NCBI GenBank assembly: GCA_035550515.1
Contig: DASZOZ010000068.1
Span: forward strand, 1 to 64,000
Source of the DNA: DATARH01 sp035550515
Lineage (GTDB): Bacteria; Pseudomonadota; Alphaproteobacteria; ATCC43930; CGMCC-115725
Reading direction: 5' to 3'
Length of the DNA: 64,000 bases
Translations under genes and position numbers: made by a program
The notes under the pieces: generated by a model
The model's database searches: none
What the model was told of the DNA's origin: nothing
The model's input: the letters and a program-made list of their open reading frames with translations, nothing else
Shown here: positions 32,486 through 40,018 of the stretch, one piece after another
Layout of the letters: each line of letters begins with the position of its first letter
Numbering within the stretch: the stretch's first letter is position 1

Positions 32486-33003
32486 GCGGACGCCTCCGCG
32501 TGCTCCCGCGGCGCCTCGAGCAGGCCCTCCGGCGGGTCGATGACGACCCAGCCGCCGGTGATGTCGACCACCGGCACCGCGGTGCGGGTGAACGGCACCA
32601 GCACGGGCTGCCCCGCGTCGCGGGCGATCTCCAGCATGTCACCGGCGCCGTAATCATGCACCGCGACGACCGTGCCGAGCCGTTCGCCGCCTTCCAGAAC
32701 CGCGGCGAGACCGACCAGGTCGGCGTGGTAGAACTCGTCCTCCGCGGTCGGGGGCAGCGCCGCGCGCGGCGCGTAAAGCCGCAGCCCGCGCAACGCCTCG
32801 GCCTGGTCGCGGTCCTCGATGCCCGACAATTGCGCGATCACCATGCCGTCGCCCTTCGCCGCGCCGACGACACGCAGGGTGAAGCGCCTCGCGCCGCTTT
32901 CGTCCTCCAGCGCGCCGTAGCCGGCGATCGCCTCCGGTGCGTCGGTGAAGCTCTTGACCCGTACCGCGCCGCGCACCCCGTGCGGCGCCCCGACGACCCC
33001 CAT
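32482..33003 (-). CDS. rimM: Ribosome maturation factor RimM
   Basis: 173 aa from ATG 33003. MGVVGAPHGVRGAVRVKSFT is the N-terminal RimM barrel, and EFYHADLVGLAAVLEGGERL plus FTRTAVPVVDITGGWVVIDP form the PRC-barrel domain. It binds S19 during 30S maturation. The family usually has a few residues (e.g. K-D-R-V-C) before this Met, and those codons are present upstream; a GTG or ATG inside the adjacent palindromic element (33026-33140) could be the true start. The start is therefore uncertain. Confidence 0.9.
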   Translation of the reverse strand: MGVVGAPHGVRGAVRVKSFTDAPEAIAGYGALEDESGARRFTLRVVGAAKGDGMVIAQLSGIEDRDQAEALRGLRLYAPRAALPPTAEDEFYHADLVGLAAVLEGGERLGTVVAVHDYGAGDMLEIARDAGQPVLVPFTRTAVPVVDITGGWVVIDPPEGLLEAPREHAEASA

Positions 33004-33025
33004 GCAGACGCGATCCTTTCCCGCT

Positions 33026-33140
33026 GTCGTTCCGGGACGGGGCACGGCGCCGGACCCCATGAACACAGGCTCGTGACCCTGGGGCGCAAGTCTGTGTTCA
33101 TGGGTTCCGGGTTCGCGGCGTTGCCGCGCCCCGGAATGAC
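33026..33140. repeat. Long imperfect palindrome (family 3, MITE/REP-like), copy A
   Basis: 115 bp. Its ends GTCGTTCCGGGAC and GCGCCCCGGAATGAC are near-inverted; inside, CCCATGAACACAG and CTGTGTTCATGGG are perfect 13-bp inverted arms. It fills the gap between rpsP and rimM on the minus strand, ending ~22 bp before the rimM ATG. A relative is at 35176. Confidence 0.8.
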
Positions 33141-33170
33141 GAAGGGAGGGCATGTGGGCGCTTCCCGCCG

Positions 33171-33527
33171 CTAATTGCCCGCCGCGGCGCCGGCGGCCTC
33201 GGCGGCGGCCTTGGCGCGCTCCTGCGCCTTCTTCTTCGGCGCAGACTTGGTCGGCGTCTCGCGGATGTCGGGTTTGGCCGCCAGCCCGGCATTGCCGAGA
33301 AACCGCGCGACCCGTTCGGTCGGCTGCGCGCCGACACCGAGCCAGTGCTTGAGCCGTTCTTCCTTCAAGGTCACGCGGTCGGCGTGGTCGCGGTCGAGCA
33401 TCGGGTTGTAGGTCCCGACCTTCTCGATAAAGCGGCCGTCGCGCGGGCTGCGCGCGTCGGCGATGACGATGCTGTAGAATGGCCGCTTTTTCGCGCCGCC
33501 GCGCGCCAGCCGGATTTTCAATGCCAT
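33171..33527 (-). CDS. rpsP: 30S ribosomal protein S16
   Basis: 118 aa. ALKIRLARGGAKKRPFYSIV, ADARSPRDGRFIEKVGTYNP and RLKHWLGVGAQPTERVARFL are the S16 core (~80 residues). A basic, Ala-rich tail (SAPKKKAQERAKAAAEAAGA) follows, common in alphaproteobacteria. It is separated from rimM by the palindrome at 33026. Confidence 0.97.
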   Translation of the reverse strand: MALKIRLARGGAKKRPFYSIVIADARSPRDGRFIEKVGTYNPMLDRDHADRVTLKEERLKHWLGVGAQPTERVARFLGNAGLAAKPDIRETPTKSAPKKKAQERAKAAAEAAGAAAGN

Positions 33528-33564
33528 GCGATCCCTCTCTTGATCTCGTATCTACTCTTTCGTC

Positions 33565-33613
33565 ATGGCCGGGCCTGACCCGGCCATCCGGGTCCCCGGG
33601 TCAAAGCCCGGGG
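33565..33613. repeat. Two adjacent family 2 palindromes between ffh and rpsP
   Basis: ATGGCCGGG-CCTGA-CCCGGCCAT (33565-33586) and CCCCGGG-TCAAAG-CCCGGGG (33594-33613). Both stems match family 2 copies elsewhere. They fill most of the 104-bp gap downstream of ffh and upstream of rpsP. Confidence 0.8.
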
Positions 33614-33631
33614 CTGACGAGCAAATGATCG

Positions 33632-35011
33632 TCACCGAAACGCGCCCGGCATCAGCGCCGACAGGCCGTGCCGCATCATGCCCTTCTGCCCCAGTTTCTT
33701 CATGCGCTTCATCATTCCGGACATGTCCTGGTACTGCTTCATGAGCCGGTTGATTTCCTGCACCGAGGTGCCGGAGCCGGCGGCGATGCGCCGCCGGCGC
33801 GATCCGTTGAGCAAATTGGGGTTGCGCCGCTCGGCCTTGGTCATCGAGCCGATGATCGCTTCCTGCCGCTTGATGATGCTCTCGTCGATGTTGGCGGCGT
33901 CGATCTGCTTCTTGACCTTGCCGATGCCGGGCAGCATCCCGAGCATCGACGACATCCCGCCCATGCGGCGGAGCTGGCGCAGCTGGCCGGCGAGGTCGTC
34001 GAGGTCGAAATTGCCCTTTTCCAGCTTCTTGGCGAGCTTTTCGGCCTCCTCCTGATCGGCGGTCTCGGCCGCCTTCTCGACCAGGCTGACGACGTCGCCC
34101 ATGCCGAGGATGCGGCCGGCGATGCGCTCGGGATGGAACGGCTCCAGCGCGTCGATCTTCTCGCCGACGCCGATAAAGACGATCGGCTTGCCGGTGATCG
34201 CGCGCATCGACAGCGCCGCGCCGCCGCGCGCGTCGCCGTCGACGCGGGTCAGCACGATGCCGGTGACGCCGGCGCGCTCGCCAAAGGCCTTCGCGACATT
34301 GACCGCGTCCTGGCCGGTCATCGCATCGGCGACGAGCAGCGTCTGGTGCGGCTGCGCCGCCTCGCGCACCGCCGCGACCTCGAGCATCAGCTCCTCGTTG
34401 ATCGCGAGCCGGCCGGCGGTGTCGTACAGCACCACGTCATAGCCTTCGCGCCGCGCCACATCGAGCGCCCGCCTGGTGATGGCGACGGGGCGCTCGCCGG
34501 GGACGATCGGCAGCGTCGTCACGCCGACCTGGCGGCCGAGCTGCGCCAATTGCTCCTGCGCCGCCGGCCGCTGCACGTCGAGCGAGGCCATCAGCACCTT
34601 CTTGCGCTCGCGGTTCTTGAGGCGCAGCGCGATCTTGGCGGCGGTCGTCGTCTTGCCCGACCCCTGCAAGCCGACCAGCACGATGCCGACCGGCGGCGTC
34701 GCGTTGAGGTCCAGGCCACCGGCTCCCGCGCCGGCTCCCGCGCCGTCGCCCGCCAGCGTCTGGACCAGATGGTCGTGGACGATCTTCACCACCATCTGGC
34801 CCGGCGTCACCGAGCGGATCACATCCTGGCCGACCGCCTTTTCGCGCACCGCGGCGACAAAGTCGCGCACCACCGGCAGCGCGACATCCGCCTCGAGCAG
34901 CGCGACGCGGATTTCGCGCATCGCCGCGGCGACGTCGTCCTCGGAGAGGGCGCCGCGGCCGCGCAGCTTGTCGAAGATGTCGCCGAGGCGATTGCTCAGG
35001 GTGTCGAACAT
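33632..35011 (-). CDS. ffh: Signal recognition particle GTPase Ffh
   Basis: 459 aa. N domain (FDTLSNRLGDIFDKLRGRG), G domain with GLQGSGKTTTAAKIA, DTAGRL and TRVDGDARGG, and a Met-rich M domain (SGMMKRMKKLGQKGMMRHG) that binds signal sequences and 4.5S RNA. A Gly-Ala repeat (GDGAGAGAGAGG) sits between the N and G domains and looks like a small repeat expansion. Its receptor gene ftsY is at 41 kb. Confidence 0.97.
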   Translation of the reverse strand: MFDTLSNRLGDIFDKLRGRGALSEDDVAAAMREIRVALLEADVALPVVRDFVAAVREKAVGQDVIRSVTPGQMVVKIVHDHLVQTLAGDGAGAGAGAGGLDLNATPPVGIVLVGLQGSGKTTTAAKIALRLKNRERKKVLMASLDVQRPAAQEQLAQLGRQVGVTTLPIVPGERPVAITRRALDVARREGYDVVLYDTAGRLAINEELMLEVAAVREAAQPHQTLLVADAMTGQDAVNVAKAFGERAGVTGIVLTRVDGDARGGAALSMRAITGKPIVFIGVGEKIDALEPFHPERIAGRILGMGDVVSLVEKAAETADQEEAEKLAKKLEKGNFDLDDLAGQLRQLRRMGGMSSMLGMLPGIGKVKKQIDAANIDESIIKRQEAIIGSMTKAERRNPNLLNGSRRRRIAAGSGTSVQEINRLMKQYQDMSGMMKRMKKLGQKGMMRHGLSALMPGAFR

Positions 35012-35433
35012 GCCGCTTCCTAGAATTCCGACGCGAAACGAGCCGGCGCGCGAAACTCGCGGGCCGACGGCCTTCCGGCACCGGAAGGGTGAGGCGCTGC
35101 GTCTGGCAACGCGGCGCGGACGCTAGTCTTCACGGCCGCCGCTGTCAATTGCAGAGCCCGCCCCGGAATTACCCGCGTCATTCCGGGGCGGTCCGCAGGA
35201 CCGAACCCGGAACCCATGAAAACGGGCCTTATCCAAGGTGTCGGTGGCGCCGGATCGAGACTTTCCAGGTCCGTGTTCATGGGTTTCGGATTCATCGCGA
35301 CGCGATGCCCCGGAATGACGGACGAAGGAGGCAAGCCGGTTTTGCCGCGAGCGGTGGCGATGACATGGCCGCAAGATGAACGATCGGTTCTACCTGTGTA
35401 AGATAGCCGTTTATCCTGGTATAAAGAACCACC
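35012..35433. other. 422-bp gap between ffh and the XRE regulator gene
   Basis: This gap holds the ffh leader (no clear promoter that I can assign), the long palindrome at 35176-35320 and the upstream region of the XRE gene. I find no credible coding frame: frames here read through the palindrome. TATAAA at 35420-35425 lies 8 bp before the XRE ATG and could be a -10 element giving a very short leader. Confidence 0.6.
35176..35320. repeat. Long imperfect palindrome (family 3, MITE/REP-like), copy B
   Basis: 145 bp with inverted ends CGTCATTCCGGGGC and GCCCCGGAATGACG (14 bp, perfect). Internal arms GAACCCATGAAAACG and CGTGTTCATGGGTTTC are near-inverted. It shares the ends and the CCATGAA/TTCATGG core with copy A at 33026 but differs in the central loop. 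Confidence 0.85.
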
Positions 35434-36240
35434 ATGCTGACAAGCACGTCCCACGAGCGGCGCCGGGAGCTGGGGGATTTCATCCGCGCGCAGCGCGAGC
35501 GGGTCGCGCCGGCCGCGGTCGGGCTGGTGGCGGCGCGGCGCCGGCGCACGCCTGGCCTGCGCCGCGAAGAGGTGGCGGAACTCGCCGGTCTCAGCACCAC
35601 CTGGTACACCTGGATCGAGCAGGGGCGGGACGTGTCGGTGTCGCCGACGGCGCTCGCGCGCCTGGCGCGGGCGCTGCGGCTGGGGCGGGCGCAGCGCCAC
35701 TACCTGTTCGAGCTGGCCGGCAAGCGCGACCCCGATCCCGGCGCGAGCGACATCGACGCGCTTCCGGCCGTCCTGACCGCGTGCGTCGCGGCGATCGCGG
35801 CGCCGGCTTATCTGCTCGACCGCAGCTGGAACGCGCGGGCCTGGAACCCGGCCGCGGAGCGGCTGTTCGCCGGCTGGCTCGACCGGCCGGCCGCCGCCGC
35901 AGCCGGGCATAACCTGCTGCGCTTCATCTTTCTCGAACCCGGCGCGCGGTTGTTGATCCGCGATTGGGAGGGGCGCGCCCGGCGGGTCGTCGCCGAATTC
36001 CGCGCGCATTGCGGCGCGCATCTCGACGATCCGGGGCTGCGCCACCTGATCGACGATTTGCGCCGGCGCAGCGGCGATTTCGCGCAAATGTGGGAGCAGC
36101 ACGGCGTGCTCGGCCGCGAGGGCGGCGAGCGCACCTTCAATCACCCGACCGACGGTTTCCTGCGCTTCGAGCAGGCCACCTTCGAACTCGCCGGCCACGC
36201 CGACATCAAGCTGACGATGTTGCTGCCGATGCGCGGCTGA
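35434..36240 (+). CDS. XRE-family transcriptional regulator with MmyB-like ligand domain
   Basis: 268 aa. The N-terminal helix-turn-helix (RRTPGLRREEVAELAGLSTT, WYTWIEQGRDVSVSP) is the distinctive form linked to MmyB-like C-terminal domains (AAPAYLLDRSWNARAWNPAA, FNHPTDGFLRFEQATFELAG), which bind small ligands such as fatty acids. It precedes a DHA2 exporter gene by 96 bp on the same strand, so it may regulate that exporter. The ribosome-binding site is weak. Confidence 0.88.
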   Translation: MLTSTSHERRRELGDFIRAQRERVAPAAVGLVAARRRRTPGLRREEVAELAGLSTTWYTWIEQGRDVSVSPTALARLARALRLGRAQRHYLFELAGKRDPDPGASDIDALPAVLTACVAAIAAPAYLLDRSWNARAWNPAAERLFAGWLDRPAAAAAGHNLLRFIFLEPGARLLIRDWEGRARRVVAEFRAHCGAHLDDPGLRHLIDDLRRRSGDFAQMWEQHGVLGREGGERTFNHPTDGFLRFEQATFELAGHADIKLTMLLPMRG

Positions 36241-36336
36241 GACATCGTCGTGGCGCGGTATTCCGGCCTATACTGGCGTCGAAGGGGGACAGGTACTGGC
36301 AAACGGCAATGTGAACGCCCGCAGCGGAGCGGCGGC

Positions 36337-37863
36337 ATGAAGGGGGCGCAGGCCGGCGATGTCCAGCGCCGGCTGATCACGGTTTCGATCATGCTCTCCG
36401 TCATCATGCGCGGGCTGGACAACACCATTGCCAATGTCGCGCTGGCGCATATCCAGGGCAGCCTCTCGGCCAGCCACGAGCAGGTCGCCTGGGTGCTGAC
36501 CTCCTATATCGTCTCGACCGCGATCGCGATGCCGCTGACCGGGTGGCTCGCCGGCCGGCTCGGGATCAAGGAAATCTTTCTCGGTTCGATCATCATCTTC
36601 ACCGCCGCGTCGGCGCTGTGCGGCGCCGCGGCGAACCTGCCCGAGCTGGTGGCCTTCCGCATCCTCCAGGGTTTCGGCAGCGCCGCGCTGGTGCCCTTGT
36701 CGCAAGCGACGCTGCTGTCGATCAACCCGCCCGAGCGGCACGGCTCGGCGATGGCGGTGTTCAGCATGGGCACGATCCTCGGGCCGATCGCCGGACCCGC
36801 GCTGGGCGGGTGGCTGACCGACGGCTTCGGCTGGCGCTGGGTGTTCTATATCAACCTGCCGGTGGGGATCCTGTCCGCCCTCGGCGTCGCAACCTTTATC
36901 AAGGAATCGCGTCCCGCCCATCGCGAGGCGTTCGACGCCTTCGGTTTCGTGGCCCTGAGCGTTGCCGTGGGCTCGCTCCAGCTGCTGCTCGACCGCGGCG
37001 AGATCAAGGACTGGTTCAGCTCGACCGAGATTTGCGTCGAAGCGACGATTGGGCTGCTGGCGCTCTATCTGCTCGTGGTCCACACCGCGACCGCCACCGA
37101 CCGCTCCTTCCTCAATCGCGAGCTGCTGAAGAACCCGCCCTTTGTCGCCGGCACGGTGCTGATCTTCCTGATCGGCATCACCATGAACGGGACCTTGGCG
37201 CTGCTGCCGCTGATGATGCAGGAGCTGATGAACTATCCGGTGCTGACGACGGGGTTCGCGATGGCCTCGCGCGGGATCGGCACGATGCTCGGAATGGTCG
37301 TCGTCGCCCGGCTGATCAACCGGGTCGATGTGCGGCTGATCCTCGGTTGCGGGCTGGCGATGATCGGCGTCGCGCTGTGGCAGATGGCGCAATTCTCGCT
37401 GTTGATGGACACCCGGGACATCGTGATGTCCGGGCTCATTCAGGGTTTCGGGTTCGGCTGCACATCGGTGCCGCTCAACATGATCGCGCTGTCCAACCTG
37501 CCGCGCCACATCCTCACCCAGGGAACCGCGATTCGCGGGCTGATGCGCAACCTCGGCGGCAGCGTCGGGATCCCGATCCTGGTCGCCGAGCTGGCCGGCA
37601 ACACCCAGGCGGTCCACGCGCGGCTGGTCGAATCTCTCCGGCCGGACAACCCGCTGGCGCGCGCGCCGTATCTCGGCCTGCATTACAGCCTCAGCGCCCA
37701 GCCGGGCATCGCCGCGCTGAACGCCGAGGTCACGCGCCAAGCGGCAATGGTCGCCTATGTCGACGATTTCAAGCTGATGATGGTGATCTCGTTCGCCTCG
37801 CTGCCGCTGCTGTTGCTGTTGCGGCCGCCGCGGCGCGCGGTGCAGCCCGCGGCCGCCGATTGA
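36337..37863 (+). CDS. DHA2-family MFS drug exporter (EmrB/QacA type)
   Basis: 508 aa with about 14 membrane segments. MRGLDNTIANVALAHIQGSL is motif D1 of the DHA2 family (usually LDxTIVNVALP), GWLAGRLGIKEIFLGSIIIF is motif A, and the helix-5 antiporter motif C region is MGTILGPIAGPALGGWLTDG. It exports hydrophobic compounds by proton antiport. I start at ATG 36337, where the first helix follows in register; an earlier ATG adds an Arg-rich leader. No EmrA partner is seen. Confidence 0.9.
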   Translation: MKGAQAGDVQRRLITVSIMLSVIMRGLDNTIANVALAHIQGSLSASHEQVAWVLTSYIVSTAIAMPLTGWLAGRLGIKEIFLGSIIIFTAASALCGAAANLPELVAFRILQGFGSAALVPLSQATLLSINPPERHGSAMAVFSMGTILGPIAGPALGGWLTDGFGWRWVFYINLPVGILSALGVATFIKESRPAHREAFDAFGFVALSVAVGSLQLLLDRGEIKDWFSSTEICVEATIGLLALYLLVVHTATATDRSFLNRELLKNPPFVAGTVLIFLIGITMNGTLALLPLMMQELMNYPVLTTGFAMASRGIGTMLGMVVVARLINRVDVRLILGCGLAMIGVALWQMAQFSLLMDTRDIVMSGLIQGFGFGCTSVPLNMIALSNLPRHILTQGTAIRGLMRNLGGSVGIPILVAELAGNTQAVHARLVESLRPDNPLARAPYLGLHYSLSAQPGIAALNAEVTRQAAMVAYVDDFKLMMVISFASLPLLLLLRPPRRAVQPAAAD

Positions 37864-37923
37864 GCCATCCGCTGCGCTTGCTGCATGATGCGGCATTCGC
37901 GCCAACCAGAGGAAAACAGGCCC

Positions 37924-38562
37924 ATGCATTTCGACCTCGGCAAGATGCCGAAGCAGGACGGCTACAAGCTCCTGGTCAGCACCGTGGTGCCGCGGCCGAT
38001 CGCGCTCGCGACCACGGCCGATGCCGCCGGCCGGGTCAATGCCGCGCCGTTCAGCTTCTTCAATGCCGTCAGCTCGGACCCGCCGGTGGTGGTGCTCGGC
38101 ATCAATGGGGTCGGCCCCGGCGGCAGCGGCTACAAGGATACCGAGGACAATATCCGCGAGACCGGCGAGTTTGTCGTCAATCTGGTCGACGAAGACCTCG
38201 CTGAGCGGATGAACATCTGCGCCGTCGATTTCCCGACCGAGATCGGCGAACTGGAGCCGGCGAAGCTCACACCCGTGCCGTCGGTCGGCGTCAAGCCGCC
38301 GCGCATCGCCGAGGCGCCGGTCAGCTTCGAGTGCCGGCGCATCACCGGCCTGGCGCTCGGCGGCAACTCGACCCTGGAGGTCGGCCGGGTGATCCACATC
38401 CATATCCGCGACGATCTGGTGGACATGGAGAAGCTTTATGTGAAGACCGACCAGATCCATCTGATCGGCCGCATGCACGGCCGCGGCTGGTACACGCGGA
38501 CGCGCGACCTGTTCCTGATGGACCGCATGGACCTCGCCGAGTGGCAGGCCCGCCGGGGCTAG
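37924..38562 (+). CDS. Flavin reductase family protein (FMN-binding split barrel)
   Basis: 212 aa. STVVPRPIALATTADAAGRV and NAAPFSFFNAVSSDPPVVVL are the FMN-binding motifs of the DIM6/NTAB flavin reductase family. Such proteins supply reduced flavin to two-component monooxygenases (as LLM proteins require) or act as oxidoreductases. GAGGAAAA precedes the ATG. It is 60 bp downstream of the exporter on the same strand. Confidence 0.88.
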   Translation: MHFDLGKMPKQDGYKLLVSTVVPRPIALATTADAAGRVNAAPFSFFNAVSSDPPVVVLGINGVGPGGSGYKDTEDNIRETGEFVVNLVDEDLAERMNICAVDFPTEIGELEPAKLTPVPSVGVKPPRIAEAPVSFECRRITGLALGGNSTLEVGRVIHIHIRDDLVDMEKLYVKTDQIHLIGRMHGRGWYTRTRDLFLMDRMDLAEWQARRG

Positions 38563-38623
38563 GGCCCGGCTTGCGCGTACGGTTTTGCTCCCCTTTTTGT
38601 GCCGGTTCCGCTACAGAGGGGCG

Positions 38624-39130
38624 ATGCACAGCCGCTCGCTCCCCTGGCGGACAGCGCTCTTCGCGGGTCTGGCCGCGGCTTTCCTCGCCGGCAGCGCCCG
38701 CGCCGCGGACACCGGGAACGGCTCAAAAAACTTCCGCGTCCCCTCGAACGTGCCGAATTATTTCAGCAACGAGGCGGGTCCGATGCTTGGCGGCGCGGCG
38801 GAGTCGCGGCGCGGCGAGCTGTATATGAGGCAGACCTATGCGATCCCGCGTGCGCTGCAGACCGCTCCGGCCGAAGCGCCTCGTCCGCGTCAGCACATGG
38901 CGATGGCCGAACCGCGCGGCCGGCTCGTGCGCACCCACGGCGCGCGCGTCGTGGCGCATCACGTGACGGTGCACGGCCGCCACGTGACGCGGGTCGCCGC
39001 GCACGGCAGCACCCGGTCGCATTCCGCGCATGTCGGCGCGCGGCCGCATACCGTGCATGCCGGCCATTCGACACGCCGCGCGGTCAAGGCCACCCGGGTC
39101 GGCAGCAGCCGCCGCCACGTCAAGGGCTGA
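38624..39130 (+). CDS. Exported histidine-rich protein
   Basis: 168 aa. A signal peptide (MHSRSLPWRTALFAGLAAAF, cleavage near GSARAAD) leads to an N-terminal mature part (NVPNYFSNEAGPMLGGAAES) and a C-terminal ~75 residues rich in His and Arg (VVAHHVTVHGRHVTRVAAHG). Twelve of its 14 His are in that tail, which could bind metals or be a basic disordered region. I recognise no family. It precedes dapF by 50 bp. Confidence 0.65.
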   Translation: MHSRSLPWRTALFAGLAAAFLAGSARAADTGNGSKNFRVPSNVPNYFSNEAGPMLGGAAESRRGELYMRQTYAIPRALQTAPAEAPRPRQHMAMAEPRGRLVRTHGARVVAHHVTVHGRHVTRVAAHGSTRSHSAHVGARPHTVHAGHSTRRAVKATRVGSSRRHVKG

Positions 39131-39180
39131 AGCGCCACCACCGTTGGACATCGCCCGGGCCGTCGCAATATAAGCGGGCC

Positions 39181-40017
39181 ATGACGCGCATCGCCTTCCG
39201 CAAGATGCACGGGCTCGGCAACGACTTTGTCGTGCTCGACCAGCGCCGCGATCCCTGGCGGATCGAGGCGGCGGGAGCCCGCGCGCTGGCCGACCGGCAC
39301 ACCGGGATCGGCTGCGACCAGCTGCTGCTGCTCGAACCGCCGCGCGACGCTCGGGCGCAAGTGTTCATGCGCATCCTCAATCCCGACGGCAGCGAGGCCG
39401 AAGCCTGCGGCAACGGCACGCGCTGCGTGGCGGCGCTGATGGCGGCCGAGACCGGGCTGGACGAGGTCGCGATCGAGACCGTGGCGGGGCTGCTCCGCGC
39501 CGCGGTCGATGCGGCCGGCCTCGCGACCGTCGATATGGGGACGCCCCGCCTCGGCTGGCACGAGATACCGCTGGCGCGGGAGATGGATACGCTGCATGTC
39601 GAGCTGCGCTGCGGCCCGCTCGCCGACCCCGTCTGCACCAGCATGGGCAATCCGCACGCGACGTTCCTTGTCGATGACGCCGATGCGATCGACCTGGCAT
39701 CGCTGGGACCGCGGCTGGAGCATGACCCGCTGTTCCCGGCGCGCGCCAATATCGGGGTCGCCACGGTCCGCGACCGCAGGACGGTGCGCTTCCGCGTCTG
39801 GGAACGCGGGGCGGGGATCACCCGCGCCTGCGGCAGCGGCGCCTGCGCGGCGATGGTGGCAGCGTACCGCCGCGGCCTGGTCGGCGACCGCGTGACCGTG
39901 CGGCTCGACGGCGGCGATCTGACGATCGCCTGGCCGGGGCAGGGGTCGGTGCTGATGTCCGGCCCGGCGGCGCTGAGCTTCGAGGGCACGTTCGACGCCG
40001 CGCTGCTCGGGGGCTGA
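39181..40017 (+). CDS. dapF: Diaminopimelate epimerase
   Basis: 278 aa. It converts LL- to meso-DAP for peptidoglycan and lysine. The two catalytic Cys are Cys76 (EACGNGTRC) and Cys217 (ACGSGACA); MHGLGNDFVVLD and MGNPHATFLVDD are further motifs. It is followed by mtaB after 1 bp, a conserved alphaproteobacterial order. Confidence 0.97.
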   Translation: MTRIAFRKMHGLGNDFVVLDQRRDPWRIEAAGARALADRHTGIGCDQLLLLEPPRDARAQVFMRILNPDGSEAEACGNGTRCVAALMAAETGLDEVAIETVAGLLRAAVDAAGLATVDMGTPRLGWHEIPLAREMDTLHVELRCGPLADPVCTSMGNPHATFLVDDADAIDLASLGPRLEHDPLFPARANIGVATVRDRRTVRFRVWERGAGITRACGSGACAAMVAAYRRGLVGDRVTVRLDGGDLTIAWPGQGSVLMSGPAALSFEGTFDAALLGG

Positions 40018-40018
40018 G

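Noticed and set aside
36268..38478. 736-codon minus-strand frame opposite the MFS and flavin reductase genes
   Set aside because: No domain; both opposite genes are well supported.
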